DNA of 64,000 bases from Coptis chinensis. Its lineage: Eukaryota; Streptophyta; Magnoliopsida; Ranunculales; Ranunculaceae. Both the position numbers and the translations under genes were made by a program. Shown piece after piece: positions 9,380-21,666 of this stretch. The notes under the pieces were generated by a model, which made no database searches, had not been told where the DNA came from, and worked only from the letters and a program-made list of their open reading frames with translations. Location: NCBI GenBank assembly GCA_015680905.1, contig CM027380.1:105305001-105369000 (forward strand), given 5' to 3'. How positions within the stretch are numbered: position 1 is the stretch's first letter; every line of letters begins with the position of its first letter.

Positions 9380-12059
9380 TTTTGTAGTAGAACAAAGGAG
9401 AGTGCTTTAATACGACAATCAAAAGATAAGTCTTTTACTTTGAGTTATTGTTTGTGTTATTGGGTTATGACTTTAGAAATTTTCTAATAATTTCGTTTTT
9501 GGTAGGGAAACCAATTAAAGATTGAATATTTATTGATCTTTTGTGGTTTATCAAACCCTATATGGTTGTAGACCTTTCTCCTACGTTTGTGGGAGTCAAA
9601 TATGAGATTTCTATCAAGAAAAACGGTCAAAGTTCGTCTTTTTGACAGCTGCATCACTCGTTACGAAACTGCTATAACTTTCAGCTCAGAGCTCGGTTTT
9701 GCAATCCGCTTCTTGTGTTGGATAGCTGATTCAAAGAGCTTTCTAGTGGTATAAGGCTTGATACCAAATTCTTCATGAACTGGTTCATAATTACAGTTCT
9801 TTTGAACTATTTTTTCTAGAAAGAGGAAAATATGGTAATCCGATTTTTCAATCGGTTAGGTATCGTATTCTTTCACTCTTTGCAATTATTTTGGTTTGAT
9901 TATATGGTGATATTCTTGCCTTGAGTTTCATGCTAGTTTTTCTTAGGAGGAAAATCCCTAAGCTTAAACTTCTTTAATAACCTAGTCAACAAATTATACG
10001 TGTTTATCACTAAGATATTAATTGGTTTGACTAGAAGTAGTTTGATATTAATTTTCTTTGTACATATATAGATGTATGTAGATGGTCTAAGAGAGACCTT
10101 AAGATAGTTAATATCAACCACACTCAAATCTTGGATAGTAATTATAATGTATTCAATGCATAATTGCTTACTTTTATTGAGTGAACATGTTGTTAGACGA
10201 TGGTTAGAATTGTACCGTTGTGAAAATACATGTTAGATGAAGTAACTTATAGCTTATATCCAATATAGCATATGTTAAAGTTGTGTAGTATGCTAGTTTT
10301 GGATATTAATCATCGTGGATTTACTTTAAACTTGATAATAGTTTATTGGTAAATTTTTCTAGTTGAAGACATTAATAGGTTGAGCCATTAGATGTTGTGG
10401 TAGTACTTGAGGTCTTGTTGATAGGGTATTCTATCTTACTTGAGCTCATGTAAAAAAGGAGGTGGAGTCCTCAGTTGTTTTGCATATTCAAATGGCTAGA
10501 TTTGCTTAAATATCGTGATACTTTTTTTGTGAGGAGGGTACAGTTAAAGTTTACTTTTCCTGAACCTATGATAAGATATTTACCATGTTTGGCATGAATG
10601 CATTATTTAACATTGACATGAAGTTTAACCATGTCATATATTATTAAGTAATGAGCATCGTTGTCTACGAGAGGAAACAATATGGAAAACAATCAATATC
10701 CTCTTAAACCTAATTTAGTCAAGGAGATGTAAGGTAATGGTTTGTCTTCTTAGACAATATCCTCCAGTGACTATTTTAGACAAGGAGATGTAACGCTTGT
10801 AGATTGTCTTATTAGGCATTATCCTCCTATGACTATGGATAAATAGCCAAGGTGATGTACAAGTGCGTGGATTGTCTCCCTATGACAGTTGAAATGTTGA
10901 ATGATGAAAAGAAGAATGATAATGATATTATCTCGGGTAAAACCCTTTTCATCTAATTCTTCTATTCTTTAAGATTCATTAGAATCTTTTGTGGATTTCC
11001 TTTCATATAGATAACATGAACATAATATGACTATGTTTAATATGATCTAGAATCATAGACTTGAGTAAAGTATATTCTTGTCATAAGAGTGCATTTTATT
11101 GTTGTTGTTTCTTTTAGTGTTTGTAGCGGTATAATGTGTTTTGCATGTAAGTTTGATTAAGTTGAGTAACTATTGAACTGTGGGGGGTGGTGACCCATAT
11201 GCATAACACTATTTTACCATAGTTCATCTCACAAGATAATTGGAAAGACATTGAACTACAAAGTATGGAAAGGTCTTGGGCCTATCCAAAAATGCTTCAA
11301 AATGTGGGGGGTGTCTTGCCAAGGCTATTGTGAATGAATCTAAAAGAAGTCTTTTTGAGACCTAGAATTATCTAGTAGATGTTCATTGGTGAAACTCATA
11401 ATAGTGATGTTTGTTTTCAGTTGTCATGAGTAATAACAATTTTGTAGATACCACACTATTATTGAATGTCTTATATGCTAAATTTATTTGAGGTTGTGCT
11501 TTCTGAGAAATTGGCATAGAGTGGTTGAATGTTCATAATGAACTACATAAGATAATCCCATTATTTCTGCACAAGAAATTTGGAAGACTATCAATGAGTA
11601 TTTCCACCATTCACGGTGATGATGTTTATATGTTTCTTGAGGAAGATTCATTAACCTATAAGGAAGTTGTCCGCCTATGAGAAGTGTCCTTTTGAAGGAT
11701 ACAACTCCTCTAAACTGGACTCTTGATTTATTGGGGGATCTATAGGTTGAATTGGATCTTCAAGAGAAAACTAAAACGTGATAGTTGTAATGCAAAATAC
11801 AATGCTAATAATAATAGCCAAGGGGTTTCAATCAGAGACAAGATTTATACTATTTTGAAACCTTGCTCATATAACTAGAATTTCTTCTACATAATTCTAA
11901 AGACTCTAGTTGAGTAGTTGTGCGGAACTACAATACTAAGTAGTACCAGGTGATGAGTTGAAGGTATACAATTTAGTTATATCTTTGTATGAGTTGATTC
12001 AAGCGCCTATAAATGGCATGAACAATTCAACAACATATTAGTGTCATATGGATGTCAAA

Positions 12060-13110
12060 GTACCGTTGTTGATAAAAAATGTGTACTTTCTTTAGAGCAA
12101 AGTAAGACATATGTGTTAATCTCTCTTTGTTTAGATGATTTAATATCATGAGTGCTAACATTGAGAATGTGTATGAGACAGAGAAATTCCTATTTGAAAC
12201 ACATCATAAACCGTCATTGAAAATGATAGTTTATTATGTTGTTAAACTCATTTATGTAACTACTATATTCAGTTGTCAAGATGTTGACGTTTGAATATGG
12301 TTGAAGGCCACAGCGTACCTTAAACCAGGCCGGCCGGATGGTATAGGGGAATTTCGGGCACTACGAATTGAATGACCGTGAATATAGGAATTAAAACTCA
12401 TGTTGGTCTCATTATACTGTTATAGCACTTAGTAGAAATATTTTTCATTGAAAAGTATGGGTATTATGATAGTAAGCATGTGTTAACACCTTTTGTGGCA
12501 AATATCCATCTTATGAAAAATAATCTCCTTGTGTTTTCTCATACTACATATGTCAATATCATTGGTAGCCAATTGTACTTGATGGATAATGTATGTGAGA
12601 CATGACATTGCCTACATTAATGGCATACTGAGCTGATAACCCATTGTGTCCTTATAATGAACTTTAATGTATATTGTCAGATTATCCAAGTACTATAGCA
12701 GAGCCATTGATTATGGACTGATATTTAGTAGATTTCCATCATTGTTAGAAGGGTAATATGTTATAAACTGGATCCAGTAATGTTTATGTGTTTACCTTTG
12801 GTGGAAATTGAGTGTCTTGGATATCATCCAAGCTAATCGCCTTAGAAAAGGCATGTGATGATGCTGAGTGGGTTAGCAACCTCTTGGCAAATCTTCCCAT
12901 TGGCTCTAAACAGCCTCCTGATGTGTATATGCTTTGCAACTGTCTCATTACAATAGCTAAGACATGTTATCTTATGTGCAATGGGAAAAGAATACATGTA
13001 AGTTGAGATATAACTTAATCAAGCAGCTGCTAGAGATTATGTTAGGTTGGACTTAGTTTGGCCACATGTCTAACCGCACCACTTCTTTGGAGGCAAGTGG
13101 TTATACGTCT
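12060..13110 (+). pseudogene. Copia reverse transcriptase/RNase H remnant
   Basis: Fragments in shifting frames follow copia Pol order. A SLCLDDLIS stretch near 12110 stands where YVDDMLI is expected. A YANIIGS stretch near 12550 is followed by a VRPDIAY-like region, and a WISSKLIALEKACDDAEWV stretch at 12812-12870 is the RNase H region. Stops and frameshifts occur throughout, so the element could not produce Pol. Similarity is from motif recognition only. Confidence 0.65.
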
Positions 13111-13782
13111 AGGGGGATGGGACTTTTGCCTTAGATAGAGGGCTTTTTACATCGACAAAGAACCCCACCTATGTGATTGGAGATCCCATGAATTAGGTTC
13201 AAAGGGAAAAACAAGTCACCTCGTCGCTCTGGTATGCTATTGTCTTTCTTTGAGACGTCCCACCCTATGACTAGATAGCATTTTTTTGTCTACTTATTAT
13301 AACTTGAATTGCAATGAGAAAGGATGAGTTATTTTACTCTTAATGGAATCCATAGTCCATTTTTTTTATAATGAGATAGTGTATTTTAACCGCAATGTAC
13401 ACTTGATGGATATCCACCCACGGAATGTAGAACTGGGTGGGAGTTCTTATGAGTATTCGTCAGCAAGTACTCTAGAGCATTCATGGAACACAAAAGTATG
13501 AAGGGCCAAAAAAAAAGCAACAATCGCAGTAATGCAGGCATATAATGAAAGAGCAATGTGGGTGCATGTCCTCTATTTTACTACAAGGGAATGTTGGTTC
13601 AAAGATTTTTTAATCCACCACTTTCACGTATTATAAGACATGTTACCCTATGACTGGTTCAAGCCCGTAAAGCACCCGATATCTTATGCATTGTTTTTTT
13701 CGATTCTCTCCGGCATTTCGTTAACCCATTTCTTTTGTAATATCCTATTCCAAAATAGTGGGGACTATTAGTATTTTGAAAT

Positions 13783-13792
13783 AGTGGGGGAT
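13783..13792 (+). other. Polypurine tract of the copia element
   Basis: AGTGGGGGAT lies directly before the 3' LTR start TGTTGGAAT. This is the expected position of the plus-strand primer for reverse transcription. Confidence 0.7.
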
Positions 13793-14393
13793 TGTTGGAA
13801 TCTCTTGTGTATTTCTAAATACTAGTGTGTGTGTGCAAAGTGGAGGAGATGAACAAATGGTGTTCTCTCCACTTTAGTGCATAGTAGATAGTCCCACATT
13901 GGTTATCCACCACATCGGGTAGGGGTTCGGGCCCGGGCTTGGGCTTCTTGTTGTGGGTAGTGGTTTGACCAATAGCCTAAACTTGTTTTGCCTTTTTCTT
14001 GAAGCGAGCAAGTTTCAAGTGTTCTATTAGGAGTTGGTCTCTCTTCCTCTTAACCTCTATAAATAGGGACTGTGAATCCATAGAGAGAGTAGACTTGATC
14101 GAAACTCAACTCGAGAAACAAAACTCAAACCAGGTTCTTTTCTTCTTCTCTTCTTCCGGCCCCGAGAGAGTTATATTGTTTGTTCTAGAAGGTAGTCCGT
14201 TCTAGTGCAAAGTCGCTCTTGGTAACCATTGAATCCTGTGAGGAAGACGCATACGTTGCCTTTCGCACCACCATTGGAAGGGGCGAAATCTTTCCTTAAG
14301 GACAGCTAATCCGCGCCTTGGTTATTCTCGATTCATCTTTGTCCTTGTCTTATCATTGCTACTCTTCGCTCATTGTTCCTTCTTGTAAAGTCC
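13793..14393 (+). repeat. Truncated 3' LTR of the copia element
   Basis: It matches 8731 to about 9325 and ends at CATTGTTCCTTCT, where the gypsy LTR begins. About 40 bp of the LTR end are missing. Many differences from the 5' LTR change CAG to CGG or CG, or CTG to CCG, for example GTTCAGGCCTGGGC versus GTTCGGGCCCGGGC. Confidence 0.88.
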
Positions 14394-17300
14394 CCAATTA
14401 TTATTAAGGGTATTTGTGTAAATTTCATATCAAATCTAGGGTCATTTATGTAAATTGGTCGTCGGGTTTATGTTTCAAACGCGTCGTGGCGGATGAAACT
14501 TAACTCGGACTCATAAGTCACGCGTTAGGTAAGCGACCATAAGCGAAAAGTTGACAAAATGCGGTTAAGCGGTTTTTTAGCGTCTCTTGGCACACGAAGT
14601 TAACGGCTTTACACGCATGAGTGGGTTATTGTTATAGCCTGCGGTGAGATGGAATATAGAAGACTAAATTTAGTGGGATGGGCCGAAAAATAATCAAGAC
14701 GCTAAGTCAAATTAGTGGGGGTTAGCGCTAATTAGGACCTTAAGCTTAAATTGCAATATATTGGGCTCGGGCCTAAAGATATCGGCCCAAATAGGAAAAA
14801 GAAAACGAAAATCGCGAAATGGGCCCAAAACAGAAATCGCGAAAACAACCCAAATCGCACCCATCTTCCCCAATTTTCTCAATTCTTAAAACCCTAAGAG
14901 AGAGAAACTTAATTCTCCCCAATTTCAGTAATCCAAACCCATAATTCCTCACCCCAATCTTAGTAAAACTAAAATCCAAGCGTGAAGATTCAAAAAAATT
15001 ATTGGATTTGCTTCGTACCGCCGCTGCCGCCGCTGCCGAGTGAGTTAATCTGCTCCAAACAACTAGTTTGAATTCGAATTCAATAGCTTTAGGTTGTATT
15101 TGATGAGAGATATTGAATGGGGGTTGTATAATTCGACAGTAACTATTGGAGAGGAATGGCTTAACTTAAATCGATCGAAAATCCTTGGAGTCGTGTCGTG
15201 TTTTGATTGAAAGGTTAGTGAATTTAAACTTTAAAGTAAATAATTTGAACTTCGATTTTATGTAGTTGGTTGTATTGAGGAAGTATAACTGAAATGGGGT
15301 GGGTTTAATGTCGGCATAGCTTCGGTTTGGCGAAGGAAAAGAAAGCGATTTTGGTGGAGCAAAGCGAGCTAGGAACGATTTTTATTCTTCGACTTGGTAA
15401 GAATTTGGTTATTCATTACAATTTCAATGAATTTATGTCGATTTATAACTGTATAAGAGTTGATTGAGTAGTGATCTAGGGATAAGAACACCCACCGATT
15501 TTATTAATTGAATTAATGTTAATTGAGAAGTGGAGAATGGGTTGTAGTTGAATTTGAATTTGAATTGGGATAGAATAGGATTGGCGTCGATATGAGGGCC
15601 TGCCATGGCGAAAACAGCCGTTAGAGACCGTCGAGAGTTACGATGCGAGAAATGGCCCACAGAGCTCTAATGCTGAAGTTAGATGGAAAGTTATCCGAAA
15701 CCCAATTCTTAACGTCGAGAATTCTTCTCGACTTACACTAGATAAGAATTCCTCGTTGTTCGATCAATTCTAATAATCGACGTATTTGTATATGCTATTA
15801 TAGGAATGAATTCGAGTGGATTGGGTTAAAGCGGGATTGATTCGATTTAAGTGGGGGTTTGGAGGAGAAACGGAGCTTGCTAAGGTAGGAACCTACATAC
15901 CAATATATAGCCTGCTTATTTTCATGCATGATTTGAATTGTTTAACTAGGAAATAGATAGTTGTGTATCAACCATGCATGTATATAGGATATTCATGTTT
16001 TGCATTGTATTTTCTCGCTATAAACTATATATATAGATAGCTTTACGTGAAATGGGTTTTCTCAGAAAATCGGGTAGTAGCGGGATTGTTTTCTTTGTTA
16101 AAAGTGAAAAACTGGTTTTGGGGAAAGGTTCGCGATCTTTGTCTCGATGGAGAGACGAGATGGATTTTGTAATCTTGAGGGAAGGATTTCCGGTTGTTTG
16201 TAATTAGGTGCGAGGTTCTTGATTTTTCGGAATGGTTGTGTTATTTACGATGATTCGCCGTTTAGGAATCATCGGTTGTTATTTACTATGACCGCCCGTT
16301 TAGGAGTCATAGGTTGTTCTACTCGATTTCGGAAATCCAGGAACTCACACCTATATAATCAACAGTTTTAAAAGAAAAAACTAGATATGTAACTAGAGTA
16401 TTTGAAAACAATCGGTATCACAGTATATATATATATAGATATTACTATGTTTATCACGAGGATTTAGAAAAGGAACCGTGAATTCCTATAAAGAAGGAAC
16501 TGTTGTCGCGATTTCGAGGAGACGGCAGTCATTCTAGGATTCAATGCGTGGTGTACACCTTCGAGGTGGTGGGCCACCTTTAAAGGGATGCATCAATTGG
16601 ATGTAGTCCGGGAATTCCTTTTCTACTTTTCTAGATAACCATGTTTATGCGTGTCATTTGTATGGTGATTAGCTTGTGTGGGGTTACATGCTACCTCGAT
16701 GAGGTTTTAGGCGCTTGCGAGTGAGAGTTTAGTCCACTGGATGTGTGTCGATCCCGAAAGTCTGCCGATCGTCGAGCGGTTGACCACCGTAAGTTAGGTG
16801 ACGGCCCGCATGGGGGTCGTGGTCCGCAGGGCCCACCCGAGCCCTAAAAGCTTTGGGGATTTTGTGTGTCACGAACACAACAACGGCATTTCAGCTCCCT
16901 ACCCCGGTAAAATCGGAAAACAACGGTGCATGGTTCACACTTGGGAAGTCTTGAACCGAGATTGCTTATTGGATGGGGCTGAGTACCGGTCGTACCCTCA
17001 CCATTCTAATAGGATCAAATGCCACAATAGTTGTATGACGATTGTGAAAACTCTATTTTATATATCAATGAAGCATGTCAAGAGGATTTACGCTAGTTAG
17101 TGATGTATATATACCTAGTCACAATATTTGAATACTATTATAGAAACCCCGCGATGTTTTAAATGTTTTCTATAAGTAAACTATTTATTGGCTATGTCGC
17201 GTTTCTCTTGGGCATAGTTGTTTGCTCATCCTACTTAACATTTCGAGGGAGCCATTCTTGGGAGGAGGGTTTCCCTAACCACTAGTGATGACGGGTATGG

Positions 17301-17771
17301 TGATTTGGGAGGATTTCCCCATGCTTGACGAGAGAGGCGAGTCAAGTTTATATTTTGACTTTATATAGAGATGACCTAGGTTATTCTTTTCTTTGTATAT
17401 AATGAGCCTAGCTCTTTTCCTTTGGTTGTATAGAAAGAGACTAGTTTCTTTTGTGTATATATATAGAGCTAGGTCATTTTGATGTAATAATCGTTTTTGC
17501 AATCCGGTTCTCCTTGTTTTGTAGTTATATCGTCATATCCCCGTAGTAGTTAGAGTTAAGTGTAGTATATATGGTTGTTGGATGTATGTATGGTTGGAGG
17601 AATGAATTATAAGATGTCCGGGTTTATGACAAGGTTATGGCGAGTTTTAGGGTTTACTGACGTCGATCAAACAAAGGAAACTTCTGCGAAATTTCCCGTA
17701 GAATCGTGATAGGTGTCGCGCCTCGAGATTCATTCCACGCCCCTGGATGTGTGTTGGGTCTCGGGCGTGAA
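14394..17771 (+). repeat. 5' LTR of the gypsy element, about 3.4 kb
   Basis: It matches the 3' LTR along its length except for about 740 bp, around 15670-16420, absent from the 3' copy. Numerous small indels separate the two copies. The ends are inferred from the 3' copy (TGTAAAG to GGCGTGA). Confidence 0.85.
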
Positions 17772-17776
17772 AACGA

Positions 17777-17789
17777 TGGTATCGAGGCG
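17777..17789 (+). other. Primer binding site, altered initiator-tRNA-Met type
   Basis: TGGTATCGAGGCG follows the LTR end within 6 bp. It equals the standard plant site TGGTATCAGAGC except that the A after the C is missing. The same lost base occurs in the copia site at 55298. Confidence 0.6.
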
Positions 17790-18223
17790 TCCACTATTAG
17801 ATCCGTCACCGAGTCAGTAGTGGGGACTTCGGTCAGCGACGATTTTCAAAGTTTTAGTCGGAAACCGATAAAACTCTAAGTAGGGGTTACGTACGTTAAG
17901 CGTTAGTACTAGCTTAGCAATGTCGAGACGTCGCACGGGTAGTTGTCTTGTCACAGCGGAGAGTGTGGACACGTGTCGGAGGAATTTGACGAATCGGACA
18001 CCATTAGGTCGGAGTGAATTTTCATTTCGAGGTGCGGGCGACCGCGACTGCGCTTACTAGCCTTACCGAAGCGACTGCGCTCATCTCTTGAAATTCTACT
18101 CACGCTCATTCTATGCATGTGAATTCAATAGGGCGCGGCCTATGCTCTTGCATAATTTTGAGAAATTCTCTCTAATGTATCATACACTGAGTTGGCTCTT
18201 TGTGTATGTGCAGAATAGTCACC

Positions 18224-19550
18224 ATGGATCCGGAAAGTACTAGTGGTGATGATGCTTTACGGATCGTGGTCGGAGGACCCGAATGGATAGGCTCCTCTAT
18301 GATGAATCAAATGGCTCAAGCACAAAATGAGATGAGAGCTGAGATCGAAAGTTTGAGGGCTAGTCGGAGAACGAGCCCCAACCTCTTCCTCATCCATCGT
18401 TATTCCACCACGGTGTAACACCGGTAGCATCCCCAACCACGGTGAGAGTTGAGGGAGTTCGGACCACCGGTGCAAAGTTAATCGGGGTTTTACGCTTTGC
18501 AAATTTCATCGCCGCCCACCTGAATTTGTGGGGGTCTTACGAGGTTAAAGTAGCCCGAAGACCGGTTGTTAGACATGTCTAGTATCTTTGGACTCCATGA
18601 TGTGTAAATTGATCTGAACGGGTTACTTTGGCTGCCTTCATGCTTAGAGGTGAAGCCAAACAGGTGGATCGATGTTAAGGGCGGGAGACGTTTCCTATGA
18701 GTTGGGCTAAGTTTGAGGAACTCTTCCTTTTGAGGTATATTCTGGCGGCGAGATAAGAAGCGAATGGAATTCCTCAAGTTAGAACAAGGAAACATGACAG
18801 CCGGGGCGTTATGAAGAGAAATTCAACGTTCTTTCCGCGATATGGGAAGGAGTTGACTTCCACGGAAAAAGCTAAAGGCGAGGAAGTTCATTGTGGGCTG
18901 AAACCGTATATGCAGAGCAAGATGTCGGTCCTTGGATCGATACTTATCTTGAGGCTGTGAGAAGAGCTCAAGGCATTGAAAGAGTTGATGATCGATTATT
19001 GCTACAGAGGCAAAAGAGGTTGGAAGGGTAAGACGGTAAACGGCGATTCGGGGTAAAGCGAGGATCACGGGGAGACAGTCTACCAAGGCGGTGGTTCGAG
19101 AATCGCAACAATAGATGTATAGGCGTCTTTCAGCGAGCACCACGATGGAGGGCCCACCGCATACGCGGGGGTTTGAATGTGGTTAGGCCGGCCACAGAGT
19201 CTACCGATTCCATGAGACCGATGAGTGGATCCGCGAGGCCACCGAGGGTACCTCTCCTTCTCGGACGAGCACCGGTCAGAATTTGAGGCCTCGAGGGTCG
19301 AGAGCTAGATTGCAATCTGTAATACCCCGTACCACGGTCGGGGAGAGAGTGTGGTTTGCTATGGTTCTTGCGGTGAAGCTGGGCATATCAAAGCGGTTTT
19401 GTCCCAAGTCCACTTCGGGGTGGAGCGAGACCCACCAGGCCAAGGTGTATTATCTAGTGCGAGAGGAAGAAGTTGTGGATCCTACGGATCAAGAGGAAGC
19501 CACGGTATATAATGCTATGGGGGCAGATATCGGCCACCGATCAAGTGGTT
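18224..19550 (+). pseudogene. Gypsy gag region, frameshifted
   Basis: The start at 18224 opens MDPESTSGDDALRIVVGG and runs about 65 codons. Further gag-like stretches in other frames include a WAKFEELFL-type segment and a LEQGNMTAG-type segment near 18700-18830, typical of the retrotransposon capsid domain. Several frameshifts and stops interrupt it. A zinc knuckle is not clearly visible. Confidence 0.6.
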
Positions 19551-19559
19551 GAAGGTATG

Positions 19560-20790
19560 ATATGTCGTTTACACATAATGTGCATGTCTGTTTGATCACG
19601 GGTGCTACTCATTCTTTCATTGCTAGAAATATGGTGAAGATTCTTGGTTTGGATGTAGTTAATACCGGAGGAAGCTTATTCTATCTATCTACTCCTCTAG
19701 GAAAAAAACTATGTTCTTTGAAGTTTGTCACCATTGTGTGATAAAGATAGGTGATAGGGAGATGATAGTCGATCTAACGGTGATGGACCTAAAAGATTTC
19801 GATATCATCGTAGGGATGGATTTGTTAGGGAAGTATCATGCCCATGTAGATTGTTTTGCCAAAACAGTGACGCTTAGAGTACCGGGACAGCCTGAGGTTG
19901 TGTTTGAGGGGATTAGAAATACGGTATCTCGAGTGGTGAAGGCCAAGTCTGACTTCAAGTATGATAGATACGGATTGTTAGCTGGTCTTAGTCTCCAAGG
20001 GCCGAAGTTCGAATCTTCCGAGCTTGTTCCTGTAGTTAGTGAGTTTGCGGCAGTGTTCCCAGATGCATTGCCGGGATTGCCTCCCTGGCGTGAGATAGAT
20101 TTTGTAATAGATCTAATGCCGGGAACGTCGCCTATTTCGATGATTCCTTATCGAATGGCTCCTCTCGAAATGAGAGAACTCAAGTCCCAATTAGATGAAT
20201 TGAAAAGATTGGGGTTTATAAGGGAAAGCCAGTCACCTTGGGGAGCACCAGTGTTATTTGTGAAGAAGAAGGATGGGTCATTTCGCTATGTGTGGATTAT
20301 CGGAAGCTGAATAATGTGACTATCAAGAACAAATATCCGTTGCCTAGGATCAATGACCTATCGATCGTTAAAGGGGTGCCAAGTATTTCTCGAAGATAGA
20401 TCTCCGAACAGGCTACCATCGGATGAGAATTCGAAGAAGATATCTGAGAAAACTTTTTCCGCCGCGGCTAGGGCATTTTGAGTTTTGGTGTTACCATTTG
20501 GATTGACCAATGCTCCGGCTGCATTTATGGATCTCATGCACCGAAGTGATGTGGAAATACCTAGATCAATTTGTTATCGATTCATAGATGACATCTTGAT
20601 TTATTCCTATTCAAGACTAAATTTGAACCACAGGAACACTTGAGGATTGTCTTCCAAACATTAGTTGATCATCGGCTTTATGCCAAGTTCAAGTGTGAGT
20701 TAAGTTGAATGAAATGAGGTTCTTAGGCCATGTTGTATCGGAGAATGGAATCAAAGTTGATCGTTCAAAGATAGAGGTACTCAATTTACG
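19560..20790 (+). pseudogene. Gypsy protease and reverse transcriptase region, frameshifted
   Basis: A GATHSFIA stretch near 19590 marks the aspartic protease, whose catalytic Asp position is damaged. An open frame (19711-20310) then covers the protease-RT linker (DFDIIVGMDLLGKYHAHVDC) and the start of reverse transcriptase (IDLMPGTSPIS, LGFIRESQSPWGAPVLFVKK). After a frameshift near 20290 the RT core continues with KYFSKIDLRTGYHQMRI-like, [16 protein letters not shown] and FIDDILIYS (about 20580) segments, ending in a FLGHVVSENGIKVD-like region. FIDD is the expected catalytic motif. Several short indels make the frame unreadable as one protein. Confidence 0.85.
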
Positions 20791-21616
20791 GTTCTTTTGG
20801 AGAAGTCTTCAAAGGGAATTGGGGACCAAACTGAAATTCATCTGACATTTCATCCATGAACCGATGGGCAATCGGAAAGAGTCATCAAATTATAGAGGAT
20901 ATGCTTGGCTTTGCGTGCTTGATTTTGGGGGTAGTTGGAAGACTCATTTGGCATTGGCTGAGTTTGCCTACAATAACGTTACCAATCTAGTATTGGTATG
21001 GCTCCGTTTAGAAGCGTTGTATGGCGGACCTTGCGCGAACACCTCTCTTTGGACTGAAACCGGAGATAGTATTATGTTGGGGCGAGAGATGGTTAGTGAC
21101 ACCACCGAGAAGATTAGAGTGATCTGAATCGGTTGCTCCGGCCAGTCGTCGTCGAAAAAGCTATCTGAGATAAGTAGACGTCCCTTGGAATTTTATGAAG
21201 GCGACGAGTATTTCTGAAAGTATCTCCGAAGAAGGGCATTCAGAGGTTCGGGATGAAAGGGAAACTTGCACCTAGATATGTGGGACCATTCCTGATTATT
21301 CAGAAGATCTCTGAGCTAGCTTATAAGCTCGAGCTACCAGAAAGGCTATCACGTGTCCATAACGTGTTCCATATCTCGATGCTACGCAAGTATGAGCCGG
21401 ATCCACTACATGTTGTCGATTTGGAATCGTTAGAGTTGGAAGAAGACATTACCTATCGGAAGGGCGGTTCAGATCTTAGATCACGAGAGAGAAGAGATTG
21501 AGGTCCAAGGTCATTCCATTGGTAAAGGTCTTATGGAGAAATCACAACGTGGAGGAAGCAACATGGGAGAAAGAAGCCGATATGAGGCAACAATATCCAG
21601 AATTGTTCGAGAACTA
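20791..21616 (+). pseudogene. Gypsy integrase C-terminus and chromodomain-like tail
   Basis: The sequence joins abruptly from RT to the last third of the integrase: an HPTDGQSERVIQ-like stretch, then LDFGGSWKTHLALAEFAYNN (20918-20977). A GKLAPRYVGPFLIIQKI segment at 21253 follows, and the VHNVFHISMLRKY motif precedes the chromodomain-like end near 21600. RNase H, the integrase zinc finger and the DDE core are absent. This indicates an internal deletion of more than 1 kb relative to complete relatives. Confidence 0.8.
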
Positions 21617-21652
21617 AGGTATGATTTAATTTAGGGGATCGAAATTTTCTTT

Positions 21653-21666
21653 TAAGGAGAGTAGGA
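21653..21666 (+). other. Polypurine tract of the gypsy element
   Basis: AAGGAGAGTAGGA directly precedes the 3' LTR start TGTAAAGTCCCC, the expected plus-strand primer position. Confidence 0.7.

Larger units (their letters stand above)
8731..14393 (+). mobile_element. Decayed Ty1/copia retrotransposon, 3' LTR truncated
   Basis: Two LTR copies (8731-9363 and 13793-14393) flank about 4.4 kb of internal DNA. Copia-type reverse transcriptase and RNase H remnants are recognisable in the order expected for copia. A polypurine tract immediately precedes the 3' LTR. The 3' LTR is cut off where the gypsy element starts at 14394, and the missing end does not reappear after that element. Gag, protease and integrase are too decayed for me to place. 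The internal region appears non-coding. Confidence 0.85.

Noticed and set aside
9735..9775. TGGTATAAGGCTTGATACC as the copia primer binding site
   Set aside because: It is about 375 bp beyond the LTR end that is fixed by the TGTTGGAAT/ATTCTAACA inverted ends, so it is unlikely to be the primer site.
14773..14979. A 68-codon minus-strand frame present identically at 22063-22269
   Set aside because: The identical copy exists only because both lie in the two LTRs of the gypsy element; it has no protein-like features.
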